A DNA stretch of 43,142 bases from JALCLA01 sp965653565 (GCA_965653565.1 CBFHAI010000036.1:1-43142), one strand, 5' to 3'; counted from the first letter of the stretch, positions 7,579-16,674 are shown. Program-made: numbers and translations. Notes: generated by a model not told the origin, from the sequence alone.

Positions 7579-8231
7579 TGGCGCGGCGCAAGCCATCGCA
7601 AACCGCGGCAGTGCGGCTGCCCTTCGTGCCGCCCGAATCGACGTCGAGCCGCGGCCCGGGCTATCTCTACGTGCTGCCTTGCGCCTACGAGGATCTGCTC
7701 AAGCTCGGCTTCTCGCGCGATCCGCTGGCGCGCATGCAGGCGATCCATCCGCGCTGGTTCGAATTCTTCGATCTGGACCGCGCCTTCGCGGTGCAGACCG
7801 AAACCGCGCGCGAAGCGCTCGATCTGGAAACCCGCCAGGCACGCCGGCTGATCGACTACAGCGCACCGGCGCCGCTGCTGGCGAGCCTGCAGGCCGGCGG
7901 TGCCACCGAGTGGTATCGCGGCGCCTACGAAAGCTTGTGCATCGCGGCCGATGCCTTGCAGGCGCAGGGTCACGACGCGCACCGGCCGCTGCGTCCATGG
8001 CTGCGCGCACGGCTCGAAAACATGGCCGACCTGTTGTATGCCTGGACCCAGCTGTTGTCGGCCGACGAACTGCAGGCGCGCGGCGCGCAGACGCGAAGCA
8101 CCAGCGCGCAGCGCCATGCCGGCGATGTGCTCGATGCCTACGTCGCGCTCGGCATCGATCTGCGGCCCTGGCTGGCGCCGGCGGTGTTCGATTGGCACTG
8201 GGCTTCGCTGCGCGACGCGACCCGGCTGTAG
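7578..8231 (+). CDS. GIY-YIG-like nuclease domain protein
   Basis: The protein has 217 residues. The N-terminal part shows a GIY-YIG-like core: GYLYVLPCAYEDLLKLGFSR gives the two signature strands (GYLYV, LKLGFS), followed by DPLARMQAIHPRWF and a helix with ALDLETRQARRL, whose Glu could bind metal. The arrangement resembles the T5orf172/GIY-YIG group. The C-terminal 110 residues are helical and unrecognised. The ATG overlaps the stop of the glycosylase gene (TGATG), and LigD follows after 76 bases. A nuclease coupled to a base glycosylase and next to LigD suggests lesion or end processing; this is inference. The signature Tyr and Gly are present but the family match is distant. Confidence 0.7.
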   Translation: MARRKPSQTAAVRLPFVPPESTSSRGPGYLYVLPCAYEDLLKLGFSRDPLARMQAIHPRWFEFFDLDRAFAVQTETAREALDLETRQARRLIDYSAPAPLLASLQAGGATEWYRGAYESLCIAADALQAQGHDAHRPLRPWLRARLENMADLLYAWTQLLSADELQARGAQTRSTSAQRHAGDVLDAYVALGIDLRPWLAPAVFDWHWASLRDATRL

Positions 8232-8255
8232 CTGCGGCAGACGCGCGCTTCGTGA

Positions 8256-8271
8256 TGGCACGTCTCCTGCT
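8256..8271 (+). promoter_or_regulatory. candidate sigma-54 promoter for ligD
   Basis: The site reads TGGCACG-TCTC-CTGCT, a perfect -24 box with a one-base deviation in the -12 box and GG-N10-GC spacing. It lies in the 76-base gap before ligD. Predicted transcription starts near 8282, 26 bases before the ATG. Confidence 0.6.
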
Positions 8272-8307
8272 GGAGTCCGCTGCCATGATCGCCCGCCCGC
8301 CGCCGCG

Positions 8308-10950
8308 ATGAGCCTCGAGGAATACCGCCGCAAGCGGCATTTCGGCCGCACCCGCGAGCCCGAACCCGGCAAGCCGCTGCCGGCCGGCAAACGCGCGATC
8401 TTCGTGGTGCAACTGCATCACGCCAGCCGCCGGCACTACGACTTCCGTCTGCAGGTGGGCGATGCGCTGAAGAGCTGGGCGGTGCCGAAGGGCCCGAGCT
8501 TCGACCCGAAGGTCAAGCGTCTGGCGGCGCAGGTCGAAGATCATCCGGTCGCGTACGCGAAGTTCGAAGGCATGATTCCGGAAGGCGAATACGGCGCCGG
8601 CCATGTCGCGCTGTTCGATCGCGGCGTGTGGTCGACGCCGGACGATGTCGAGGAACAACTGGCGAAAGGCCATCTGCGTTTCGAGTTGTTCGGCGAACGC
8701 TTGAAAGGCGGCTGGCATCTGGTGCGCACCAAACGGCCCGCACGCCAGCCCGAGTGGCTGCTGTTCAAGGAAGACGACGCCTACGCCGGCGATCTGGAAG
8801 CCGACGATATGCTCGCCGAGATTCCGGCGCCGCCGCCCGCGACGCGCAGCGCGAAAAAAACCGCCGCTGCAAAGCAGGCGAGCAAGCCCGCAGCGGCGAA
8901 AAAGGCCGCAAAAGCCGCGAAAAGCGCGCGCAAATCGCGCCCCATCGATTGGGCCGCGAAAGCCGCGGCGTTGCCCGGCGCGCGCCGCGCCGCACTCGCC
9001 GACAAACCGTTCGCGCCGCAACTGGCGCGCCTGCGCTCGCATCCACCGACCGGCGAGCAATGGCTGCACGAACTCAAATGGGACGGTTATCGATTGCTCG
9101 CGACAATGATCGACGGACGCGCGCGGCTGTGGTCGCGCAATGCGATCGAATGGACGCAGAAACTGCCCGAAGTGATCGCCGCAATCGAAGCGCTCGGCGC
9201 GAACAGCGCCGCACTCGATGGCGAACTGATCGCCGGCAGCGGCGACCAGAGCGCGTTCGGCCTGCTGCAGGCCACGCTGTCGGGTGAACAGAACGCGCCG
9301 CTGACCTTCGTGCTGTTCGATCTGATCCACCTCGACGGCATCGCGATCGACCGCGCGCCGCTGCTGGCGCGCAAGGAATTGCTGCAGGAACTGCTCGGCG
9401 CGCCGAAGCGTCCGCTCGGCTACAGCTCACACGTGGTCGGCGATGGCGAAGCGGCGTTCGCGATGGCGACCGAGCGCGCCTTCGAAGGCATCATCAGCAA
9501 ACGCATCGACCAGGCCTATCGCGGCGGCCGCGGCGACGATTGGGCCAAGGTGAAGCGGCTCGACAGCGACGAATTCGCGGTGGTCGGCTATACCGCACCG
9601 AAAGGTGCGCGCACCGGTTTCGGTTCGCTGCTGCTGGCGCGGCCCGATCCCGAACACGGTTGGAAATACGCCGGCCGCGTCGGCTCGGGCTTCAGCGACG
9701 AACAACTGCGCGATCTGACCAAGCGCATCGGCAAGGCCGGCAACCCCAAACCGACGGTGCACGTCGCCGCCACCGATACCGACCTGCGCACCGCGCGCTG
9801 GTTCGCGCCGCGCTTCGTGGTGGAAGTCTACGTGCGCGGCGCAGGCAACCAGGGCCTGCTGCGCCAGCCTTCGCTCAAGGCCATCCGTTTCGACAAGGAA
9901 CCGACCGACTTGAAAGACTCCGATCGTGGTCCCGCGAAAAAATCCGCTGCTGCGCCGCGCGCAGGCAAGGCGGCTTCGAAGAAGGCCGCAAAGAAAGTGC
10001 CGGCGAAGAAGGCCGCCGCGAAGGCCGCGAGAAAACCGCCCGACGACGAGTCGCAACTGTCGTCGGGCTATCGCATCACCTCGCCCGAACGCGTGGTCTA
10101 TCCCGACGCCGGCATCACCAAGCAACAGGTGTTCGACTACTACCTGTCGGTGGCCGATCGGCTGCTGGTCGAAATCGCCGGGCGGCCGGTGTCGATCGTG
10201 CGCTGTCCCGACGGCGCGGCCAACGCCTGCTTCTTCCAGAAGCATCACACCGCCGGCATCCAGAACGTCGGCAGTGCGCGACTGAAAGAAGAAAGCGGCA
10301 AACAGGCGAATTATCTCGTAGTCGAAGACGTCGACGGGCTGATGTCGCTGGTGCAGTTCAATGCGCTCGAATTCCATCCCTGGGGCGCGAAGGCGAAGAC
10401 GCCGGACAAGGCCGATCGCATCGTGTTCGATCTGGACCCCGGCCCCGACGTGGCATGGAGTGCGGTAAAAAAAGCCGCGCTGCACGTGCGCGACCTGCTC
10501 GAACAGCTCGACCTGCGTTCCTTCCTGCGCACGTCCGGCGGCAAGGGCCTGCACGTGGTGGCGCCATTGAGACCCGGCTGCTCGTGGACGCTGATGAAGA
10601 AATTCGCGCGCGGTTTCGCCGAGGCGATGGCGGCGAGCGAACCGGAGCGCTACGTGTCGGTCGCGACCAAATCGCTGCGGCCCGGCCGCATCTTCATCGA
10701 CTACCTGCGCAACGGCCGCGGCGCCACCAGCGTCGCTTCGTACTCGCTGCGCGCCCGTCCCGGCGCGCCGGTCGCGGTGCCGCTGGCGTGGAGCGAACTG
10801 GCGCGGCTGAGGGGCGGCAACGCCTTCGACCTGCACTCGGTGCCGCGACGATTGGCGCGATTGAAGGAAGACCCGTGGGCCGACATCGATGCGGTGAAAC
10901 AGGAGCTGTCGCGCTGGAGCGATGTGGCCCCGGCGCGCAAGAAGCGCTGA
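8308..10950 (+). CDS. ligD: ATP-dependent DNA ligase LigD (phosphoesterase-ligase-polymerase)
   Basis: This 880-residue protein carries all three NHEJ activities in the Pseudomonas-type order. The 3'-phosphoesterase is at about residues 30-165, with His37, His43 and Asp45 in the LHHASRRHYDFRL motif. The ATP-dependent ligase is at about 235-530, with the adenylated Lys257 in ELKWDGYR. The archaeo-eukaryotic-primase-like polymerase is at about 585-870, with catalytic Asp708 and Asp710 in VFDLDPGPD. Two lysine- and alanine-rich linkers (about 180-212 and 541-578) separate the domains, much like the tail of Ku. Ku binds the ends and LigD trims, fills and seals. No strong Shine-Dalgarno precedes the ATG. 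It follows the nuclease gene but has its own sigma-54-like promoter. Confidence 0.96.
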   Translation: MSLEEYRRKRHFGRTREPEPGKPLPAGKRAIFVVQLHHASRRHYDFRLQVGDALKSWAVPKGPSFDPKVKRLAAQVEDHPVAYAKFEGMIPEGEYGAGHVALFDRGVWSTPDDVEEQLAKGHLRFELFGERLKGGWHLVRTKRPARQPEWLLFKEDDAYAGDLEADDMLAEIPAPPPATRSAKKTAAAKQASKPAAAKKAAKAAKSARKSRPIDWAAKAAALPGARRAALADKPFAPQLARLRSHPPTGEQWLHELKWDGYRLLATMIDGRARLWSRNAIEWTQKLPEVIAAIEALGANSAALDGELIAGSGDQSAFGLLQATLSGEQNAPLTFVLFDLIHLDGIAIDRAPLLARKELLQELLGAPKRPLGYSSHVVGDGEAAFAMATERAFEGIISKRIDQAYRGGRGDDWAKVKRLDSDEFAVVGYTAPKGARTGFGSLLLARPDPEHGWKYAGRVGSGFSDEQLRDLTKRIGKAGNPKPTVHVAATDTDLRTARWFAPRFVVEVYVRGAGNQGLLRQPSLKAIRFDKEPTDLKDSDRGPAKKSAAAPRAGKAASKKAAKKVPAKKAAAKAARKPPDDESQLSSGYRITSPERVVYPDAGITKQQVFDYYLSVADRLLVEIAGRPVSIVRCPDGAANACFFQKHHTAGIQNVGSARLKEESGKQANYLVVEDVDGLMSLVQFNALEFHPWGAKAKTPDKADRIVFDLDPGPDVAWSAVKKAALHVRDLLEQLDLRSFLRTSGGKGLHVVAPLRPGCSWTLMKKFARGFAEAMAASEPERYVSVATKSLRPGRIFIDYLRNGRGATSVASYSLRARPGAPVAVPLAWSELARLRGGNAFDLHSVPRRLARLKEDPWADIDAVKQELSRWSDVAPARKKR

Positions 10951-11053
10951 TCGCGCGCTCGCCGACCGCACCAAAGCTGCACTCCGCAGCTGCTCGCCGA
11001 CCTTCGCCTCGTGCAGCGCACACTGGCGAAGTCCGGCGCTCAGTGATTGCTGC

Positions 11054-11638
11054 TCATGCCAGCATGCGTGCCTCGGCCAGGTGCGAGGCGATGTGCTCGC
11101 GCGTGCGACGCACGTGCTGCAACACGCGCACGTCGTTGGCAGCGGGCAGCAACGCGCGGTCGATGAATTCGAGCATGCGCTCGTGGTCATCCACCACTTC
11201 GCTGACGTAGGCCTGCTCGAACCACTGATCCTCGGTTTCGCCGAGCTGACTACGGCGCGCGAAGCAACGGCTTTCGATTTCAGCCACCACTTCATCCTGC
11301 GACAGCTGCATTTCGAGCTGATCGATCAGCTCGCGCGTCTCTTCCAGATGCGACTGGTGCTCCTCGCGCAAGGTCGAGGCGAGCGTCTGGATTTCATCGG
11401 GAACCGGCCGATTGAGCGCGATTTCAGCCGCCGCAATCTGATGCTCGTCGAGCATCACCAGGGCGCCGAGCACGCCGGTGTCGTTGGCCGGTTGCTCGAT
11501 CGGCCACAGTTCGTCGCCGGCGCTCAGCGCCTGCGTGTCCGTGCCTTCGCCAACCGCGAGTGCACGCGCTTCGAAGGCCCGCCTTATCATCAAAGCCGCC
11601 GCTGCACCGGCGGCCATCATCAACAACATGCGTTTCAT
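11054..11638 (-). CDS. DUF4142-like protein with an N-terminal membrane anchor
   Basis: The 194-residue chain starts with MKRMLLMMAAGAAAALMIRR, a short hydrophobic anchor or signal. The mature part is a helical DUF4142-like domain: VMLDEHQIAAAEIALNRPVPDEIQ, then AREEH-like STLREEHQSHLEETRELIDQL, then paired helices with DDHERMLEFIDRALLPAA and HVRRTREHIASHLAEA. DUF4142 proteins are periplasmic or outer-membrane-associated ferritin-like bundles of unknown role. AAGGAG six bases before the ATG fixes the start; a longer frame upstream runs through repeat DNA. The gene converges on ligD. Confidence 0.75.
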   Translation of the reverse strand: MKRMLLMMAAGAAAALMIRRAFEARALAVGEGTDTQALSAGDELWPIEQPANDTGVLGALVMLDEHQIAAAEIALNRPVPDEIQTLASTLREEHQSHLEETRELIDQLEMQLSQDEVVAEIESRCFARRSQLGETEDQWFEQAYVSEVVDDHERMLEFIDRALLPAANDVRVLQHVRRTREHIASHLAEARMLA

Positions 11639-11722
11639 GATTTCTCCTTGGGCTGTGAGCGCTTCGCGCCTGTAAGCGCTTCCTGCGCGGGAAACAGATT
11701 CAATCGGCAGCAGCATTAAGTT

Positions 11723-11764
11723 GCGGCCGTTTCTTTTGTCGAAAACCTCGTGCCCTTCGTGGCC
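11723..11764. repeat. copy of the intergenic CACGAAGG-type repeat
   Basis: On the minus strand the stretch GGCCACGAAGGGCACGAGG continues to AAAAGAAACGGCCGC. It resembles the repeat copies at 14302-14433. It lies in the 252-base gap between the DUF4142 gene and the AlkB-like gene, in which I see no other feature except a 7-base-pair dyad (AGCGCTT, AAGCGCT) near 11660. Confidence 0.5.
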
Positions 11765-11890
11765 TGCGAGAGAACGCCACGCGATGGGCGATGACGATGG
11801 CGCGATCGAGCCGCCCCCGAAAATGTGCGTGCCACAGCTGCGTGAAGTCGTCGGCGAGTAGGTCGCATGCAATGCATGTGCCCGGCGCGT

Positions 11891-12496
11891 TCATTTTCCC
11901 CACGCTTTGGAGTCGCTGCGGCTGCGCACGCGGAATGCCAGGCTGATGCGCTCGCCGACGGTTTCCTGCGTCTTCGGGATGCCGTGGTCGTAGTGCAGCT
12001 GCGTGGCGTAACTCATCACCAGCAGGCTGCCCGGTTGCAGATCGACCTTCAGCACGCGGCGCGGCGGTTCTTTCGCACGGATCACCATGCGCCGCGTGGC
12101 GCCGAGCGATACCAGCGCGATCGGTTGCTGTTCGGCGATTTCGTAGAGATGATCGTTGTGCGGCGCGACGCTGTCGTTGCCGTCGCGATACAGGTTCAGG
12201 CCGACCGCATTGAACGGTGCGGGCACGACGGCGCTCACCTTCTGCGCGATCGTCGCCAGCGCGGCCGGCAGCCGCCGCTCGTCGAGGCGGTAACTGGCGA
12301 GCAGCCGTGGAACATCGACTTCGCGGCCGTACATTTCGCGCCGCTCGCTTTTCCATTTCACGTTGCCGCGCACTTCGTCGAACATGCGCGCGGTTTCGTC
12401 TTCGCCCAGTAGCTGCGGGTGATAGACGATCTCGCCGGTGGCATCGTCCAGCAGCACCTCGCGCGGCGCGGCGAACAGGCTCGGCTGCGGGCTCAT
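11891..12496 (-). CDS. AlkB-like 2-oxoglutarate and Fe(II)-dependent dioxygenase
   Basis: The 201-residue protein has the AlkB jelly-roll signature: NLYRDGNDSVAPHND gives the iron ligands His113 and Asp115, YDHGIPKT gives His171, and RISLAFRV supplies the two arginines that bind 2-oxoglutarate and shape the active site. AlkB enzymes repair N-alkylated bases by oxidative demethylation. The length and the YHPQLL-GEDETARMF opening match the short bacterial ALKBH2/3-like subgroup. The gene begins 13 bases after the stop of the AarF/UbiB-type gene, so both probably share a transcript. The Shine-Dalgarno is weak. Whether it acts on DNA, RNA or free nucleotides is unknown. Confidence 0.85.
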   Translation of the reverse strand: MSPQPSLFAAPREVLLDDATGEIVYHPQLLGEDETARMFDEVRGNVKWKSERREMYGREVDVPRLLASYRLDERRLPAALATIAQKVSAVVPAPFNAVGLNLYRDGNDSVAPHNDHLYEIAEQQPIALVSLGATRRMVIRAKEPPRRVLKVDLQPGSLLVMSYATQLHYDHGIPKTQETVGERISLAFRVRSRSDSKAWGK

Positions 12497-12509
12497 CGCA
12501 CGGCGGCTG

Positions 12510-14195
12510 TCAGCGCTCGCGGCTTCGGTAGCGCGACATGCGGCGGTCCGATACCAGCGCGCTGATCACCAGCGCCGCCGACAGGCAGAACGCCAGCACG
12601 AACATCACCAGCGCGATGCCGGGATAGCCGAACAAGCGCGGCCCGGCATCGATGCGCAGCGCGAGCGCAGCGCCGACCACGAGCGCCGCCGAAATCAGAC
12701 TGGTGGAGATGCGATTGGCGATCTTCTGCAGGTTTTCCAACAGCCGCGATTCTTCCAGGCCGGAGATCCGCACGCGCAGCCGGTTGTGCGCCAGCGTGTC
12801 GAACAGCATGCGCGCCTGGCGCGGCAGTTCACGGCCGAGCTCGGCGATTTCGCCGAACTGCATGCGCAGCGCGTGCAGCGAGGTTTCCTGTGAAACGCGT
12901 TTGGCGATCACGCCGTCGAGGTGCTCGCGCACCACCTGGCGTGCCGGGAATTCCGGATCGAGCAGATTCGTCACGCTTTCCAGCGCGAGCAGCGTGCGTC
13001 CGAGCAAGGCCACTTCCGGCGGCGGACGCAGGCCGTTGGCGACCGCCAGCCGCATCAATTCGATCATCAGGTCGCCCTGCCCGCCGCGGCGGCGATCGCC
13101 GTGCGTGGCATAGCGTGCGATCAAGCGCCCGCAGCGGCGGCTCCAGACGGTTTCGTTGAACATCTCCAGCGGCTCGCCCATCGCCAACGTCTGCGCCGCC
13201 ACCTCGTCGCCATCGCCCGCCACCACTGCGGCGAGCAGCTTGAGCAGGTTGTCGCGCATGCGCGGGCCCAGCCGCGCCACCATGCCCAGATCGATCAGGC
13301 CGAGGCGGCCGTCGTCGGTCAGCATCACATTGCCCGGATGCGGATCGGCGTGCACCAGTCCATGCACGAAGATCTGGTCGAGATAGGCGCGCATCAGATC
13401 GCGCGCCAGTTCGTCGAGCGGTTCGTCCAGCCGCCGCAGCTCCACCGCCTGGCTCACCTTGCCGCCGCGCACGCGTTCCATGGTCAGCACACGGGTCGTG
13501 CTGAGGTCGTCGATCGGCGCCGGCACCAACAGCGTCGGATACTGTTCGAGATGTTCACGGAACAGATGCAGGTTGTCGGCTTCCAGGGTGTAATCGAGCT
13601 CTTCGGCCAGCGTTTCGCCCATCTCCTCGATCCATTGGCCGAAGCGCGCGCGTTTGCCCTGTTCGGTGAATCGATCGGCGGTGCGCGCGACGTTGCCGAG
13701 CACCGACAGATCGTTGCGGATCGCCGCCTCGATGCCGGGCCGCTGCACCTTCACCACCACGTCCCGGCCATCGTGCAGCGTCGCCGCATGCACCTGTGCC
13801 AGCGAGGCGGCGGCCAGCGGCTCGGGATCGAAACTGCCGAACAGATGACTCAGCCGCACGCCCAGTTCGCGTTCGATCTCGTCACGGATTTCCTCGAAAG
13901 GCACGGTCGCTGTGTCGTCCTGCAATTGCGCCAGTGCATCGAGATAGTGACGCGGCAACAGATCGGGCCGCACCGACAACGTCTGACCGATCTTGATGAA
14001 GGCCGGACCGAGTTGCTGGATGTCGTGCGCGAAGGCTTCGGCTTCGGCTTTCGACGCTTCCGCGTCGGCGGCCTCGTCGGCGGACAGATGCCGGTACTTG
14101 GTGGCGAAGCGCAGCAATTGCGCCGAACGGGTGACCATGCCGGGCGTCGCCGGCGTGGTTTCGGTTTTCGCGGTCTGCTCGCTCTGCGATCCCAT
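12510..14195 (-). CDS. AarF/UbiB (ABC1) family atypical kinase
   Basis: This 561-residue protein belongs to the ABC1/ADCK/UbiB family, linked to ubiquinone biosynthesis or lipid handling. The family KxGQ motif is seen in FIKIGQTLSVRPDLLP; the Ala-rich loop in LAAASLAQVHAA replaces a P-loop; the VAI-type lysine is in VVVKVQRPG; the catalytic and metal loops are in VHADPHPGNVML and GLIDLGMVARL. Two C-terminal membrane helices (about 495-545) anchor it. The ATG has no clear Shine-Dalgarno. It heads a likely two-gene unit with the AlkB-like gene. True UbiB is usually near ubiE-ubiJ, which are absent here, so this is more likely a paralogue; the ubiquinone role is not certain. Confidence 0.85.
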   Translation of the reverse strand: MGSQSEQTAKTETTPATPGMVTRSAQLLRFATKYRHLSADEAADAEASKAEAEAFAHDIQQLGPAFIKIGQTLSVRPDLLPRHYLDALAQLQDDTATVPFEEIRDEIERELGVRLSHLFGSFDPEPLAAASLAQVHAATLHDGRDVVVKVQRPGIEAAIRNDLSVLGNVARTADRFTEQGKRARFGQWIEEMGETLAEELDYTLEADNLHLFREHLEQYPTLLVPAPIDDLSTTRVLTMERVRGGKVSQAVELRRLDEPLDELARDLMRAYLDQIFVHGLVHADPHPGNVMLTDDGRLGLIDLGMVARLGPRMRDNLLKLLAAVVAGDGDEVAAQTLAMGEPLEMFNETVWSRRCGRLIARYATHGDRRRGGQGDLMIELMRLAVANGLRPPPEVALLGRTLLALESVTNLLDPEFPARQVVREHLDGVIAKRVSQETSLHALRMQFGEIAELGRELPRQARMLFDTLAHNRLRVRISGLEESRLLENLQKIANRISTSLISAALVVGAALALRIDAGPRLFGYPGIALVMFVLAFCLSAALVISALVSDRRMSRYRSRER

Positions 14196-14301
14196 GTAAT
14201 GCGCGCCTTCTCGATGGCTGCCGCGGCTGCGGCGTCAAGCGACGGCTACACGAAGCGTGCCAGTGCGGCCGCGTACGCTTCGGATTACCGAAAGAGCGAT
14301 C

Positions 14302-14433
14302 AGAGAAGGACGCGAAGGACGCCAAGGAAAGAAAGGTCGCGAAGGTTCTTTAGCTGGGCCTGCTAATTCTCCGTTATGTTCGCTTCCTTCGCGGCCTTTC
14401 TTTTCCATCTTCGTGTCCTTCGCGTCCTTCTCC
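14302..14433. repeat. inverted pair of GAAGGACGCGAAGG-type repeats
   Basis: A copy at 14302-14345 (AGAGAAGGACGCGAAGGACG and on) faces a reverse-complement copy at 14381-14433, with about 35 bases between. The arms share most of their 45-50 bases, with small mismatches, and could form a long hairpin. They fill the 270-base gap between the AarF-type gene and ybhN. I see no gene in this gap. Confidence 0.7.
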
Positions 14434-14465
14434 TGATCTGCCTTTCAGCTGTCGTGGAAAGAGCT

Positions 14466-15449
14466 TCACGGCGTTGAAATTGTTGCCGTTGCCGTTGTTG
14501 TGCGGTCGGTTTCGTCGCGGCGCAGGGTTGGCGCGCCGCGCGAGACGACGAAATAGTTCACCGCAGCGATCGCCAGCGGCAGCAGGTAGTACGCGGCGCG
14601 ATAGACGAGCGCGGCCGCGAGAATTTCGTGTTCCGGCGCCTGCCCCGCCAGCATCGTCACCAGCACGAAATCGAGCACGCCCCAGCCACCGGGCACGTGC
14701 GTCATCGCGCCGACCACGGCAGCCACGAGCAGCGCGGCCAGCGCTTCGGGATAGGCCACCGTCGAGCCCAGGCAGTACCAGATCAGCGCGCCCATCAGCG
14801 CCCAGTTGGCCGCCGCGATCAGCGACTGCAGCAAGGCGGCGGAGAATGGCGGGAAGCGCAACGTCTTGTCGCGCCATTGCCAGCGGGTGTGGCGCGCGCA
14901 GAGCACCAGCACGACCGCAACGGCCAGGCCCGAGCCAATCGATAAAGCCCAGGCGCCGCGCGGGCCGATCCAGTGCGACAAGGCCTTGATGTCGCCCCAG
15001 GCCGGCAGCGCGGCGAGCAGGATCGCGTAGCCGACCCAGTTGCCGATCATGCTGGTGGCGATCACGTGACCGGCGTCGCCCGCGCTCACGCCCTGGTTCG
15101 AATACAGGCGGAATCGCGACGCCACGCCGCCGACCAGGGCGCCGAGGTTGAGATTGAGCGCGTAGCTCACCGTCGCGGTGAGCCAGGTGCGCCACACCGG
15201 CAGGTGATGCCCGACGACGCGGCGGCCGACCACATCCAGGCAGGCGTACAAAGCGTGGCTGAGCAGCGCACCGATCGCGATGGCGATCAGCTGCCAGGCG
15301 GAACGCTCGCGCACCGCCTGCCACACCGCCGGCCAGTCGGTCTGCATCGCCTGGCGCGCCGCGAGCACCATTGCGGCCAGCGCGATGGCGAGCCACACCC
15401 AAGTCATCCAGCGGCGCGACTTGGGTTTCGCCTCAGCGGCCGACGGCAT
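14466..15449 (-). CDS. ybhN: YbhN / lysylphosphatidylglycerol-synthase-like integral membrane protein
   Basis: The 327-residue protein has about eight hydrophobic helices, beginning WVWLAIALAAMVLAAR. Conserved points of the UPF0104/LPG-synthase membrane family are seen in SYALNLNLGALVGGVASRFRL, in ATSMIGNWVGYAILL and in MTHVPGGWGVLDFVLVT. The soluble lysyl-transferase domain of MprF is absent. It is the last of five overlapping minus-strand genes; its ATG lies 17 bases inside the end of clsB, with GAGG seven bases before it. In E. coli ybhN, clsB (ybhO) and ybhP form the same set. A role in moving or modifying phospholipids is suspected from family and context. Confidence 0.88.
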   Translation of the reverse strand: MPSAAEAKPKSRRWMTWVWLAIALAAMVLAARQAMQTDWPAVWQAVRERSAWQLIAIAIGALLSHALYACLDVVGRRVVGHHLPVWRTWLTATVSYALNLNLGALVGGVASRFRLYSNQGVSAGDAGHVIATSMIGNWVGYAILLAALPAWGDIKALSHWIGPRGAWALSIGSGLAVAVVLVLCARHTRWQWRDKTLRFPPFSAALLQSLIAAANWALMGALIWYCLGSTVAYPEALAALLVAAVVGAMTHVPGGWGVLDFVLVTMLAGQAPEHEILAAALVYRAAYYLLPLAIAAVNYFVVSRGAPTLRRDETDRTTTATATISTP

Positions 15450-16674
15450 GCGGATCCTCTGGCGCCGCGACCTCGACTTCGACCGGAGCGACGGCTTCGA
15501 TGCGCGGACGATGCGCCGGCAGCCAGCCGGCCCAGCGCGGGAAATGCCGCAGGAAATGAAACACCATCCAACTGGTGACCACGCGCCACCAGTTCTGCTT
15601 GGGCACGCGTTCGGAGGTGATCGGACGGCAACCGGTCTCGATCAGCGCGTGCAGGCGCTGGCGCAGGTCGGCCTGGAACTGTGCGTCTTCGATCAGCACA
15701 TTGGCTTCCAGATTGAGCGACAGGCTGAGCGGATCGAGATTGCTCGAGCCCACCGTGGCCCAGCGCTGATCGACGATCGCCACCTTCGCGTGCAGCGGCC
15801 GTTCGCAGTATTCCTCGATCGCCACGCCCGCCGGCACCAGATAGTGATACAGCCAGCGCGCCACGATGGTGACGATCGGCATGTCCGGCTCGCCCTGCAC
15901 CACGACGATCACGCGCACGCCGCGGCGCGCCGCATTGCGCAGATCGCGCAACAGCCGATATCCCGGGAAGAAATAGGCGTTGGCGACGATGACTTCTTCG
16001 CGCGCGAGGCGGATCGCGACGCGGTACTCGCGCTCGATGTCGTTCGGATGACGGTGGTTGTCGCGCGTGACGAACTTGATGCGCGCCTCGCCCGCCTGCG
16101 GCGTGCGGCTCGGCAACGGCACCGTGCGCCCGCGCGGCCGCCAGCTCCACCACGGCGCGGCGCTGCGCGAGGTCTGCACGAAACGCACGATGTCGTCGAC
16201 CACCGGCCCTTCGACTTCGACGGCGTAGTCCTGCAAGGCCTTCGGCCCGGATTCGCGCAGATGATCGCAACAGAAATTGATGCCGCCGACGAAGGCCAGC
16301 CGTGCGTCGACCAGGGTGATCTTGCGGTGCAATCGGCGGAACAGATTGGTGCGGAAGCCGAGCAGGCGGCGGCGCGGCTCGAACAGGTGCACGCGCACGC
16401 CGGCCGCGGTGAGGCCTTCGAGGAATTCGCCGCAGACGTCCGGCGAGCCGAAACCATCGGCCAGCACATCGACCTGCACGCCGCGTTTGGCCGCACGGCA
16501 CAGCGCCGCGCGCAGTTGGTTGCCGACCTTGTCGGCGGCCAGGATGAAGGTCTCGATGTAGACGCTGGCGCGCGCCGCCTCGATGACTTCGAACACGCGC
16601 GGAAAGAAGGCCTCGCCATTCTCCAGCAGCGCGACGCGGTTGCCGTCGCGCCAGTCGCGGCGCGTCTGGCTCAC
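15433..16674 (-). CDS. clsB: cardiolipin synthase B-type phospholipase D family enzyme
   Basis: The 413-residue protein has two phospholipase D HKD motifs, HRKITLVD in the N-half and HAKVAIVD in the C-half (followed by GSSNLDPLSL). These form one active site that transfers phosphatidyl groups to make cardiolipin. There are no N-terminal membrane helices, as in ClsB rather than ClsA. The start is the GTG whose GTGA overlaps the stop of ybhP, before SQTRRDWRDGN; longer frames run into the upstream gene. The order ybhP-clsB-ybhN matches E. coli. Cardiolipin content rises under osmotic stress in many bacteria, which suits the otsB and mscS genes upstream in the same overlapping run. Confidence 0.92.
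   Translation of the reverse strand: MSQTRRDWRDGNRVALLENGEAFFPRVFEVIEAARASVYIETFILAADKVGNQLRAALCRAAKRGVQVDVLADGFGSPDVCGEFLEGLTAAGVRVHLFEPRRRLLGFRTNLFRRLHRKITLVDARLAFVGGINFCCDHLRESGPKALQDYAVEVEGPVVDDIVRFVQTSRSAAPWWSWRPRGRTVPLPSRTPQAGEARIKFVTRDNHRHPNDIEREYRVAIRLAREEVIVANAYFFPGYRLLRDLRNAARRGVRVIVVVQGEPDMPIVTIVARWLYHYLVPAGVAIEEYCERPLHAKVAIVDQRWATVGSSNLDPLSLSLNLEANVLIEDAQFQADLRQRLHALIETGCRPITSERVPKQNWWRVVTSWMVFHFLRHFPRWAGWLPAHRPRIEAVAPVEVEVAAPEDPHAVGR

Noticed and set aside
8255..8311. Short reading frame MARLLLESAAMIARPPPR overlapping the ligD start by ATGA, with a Pro-Pro-Pro stall motif, as a leader peptide
   Set aside because: It is the tail of a longer chance frame across the nuclease gene, its GGAG would lie upstream of the predicted sigma-54 transcript start, and most of it overlaps the promoter.
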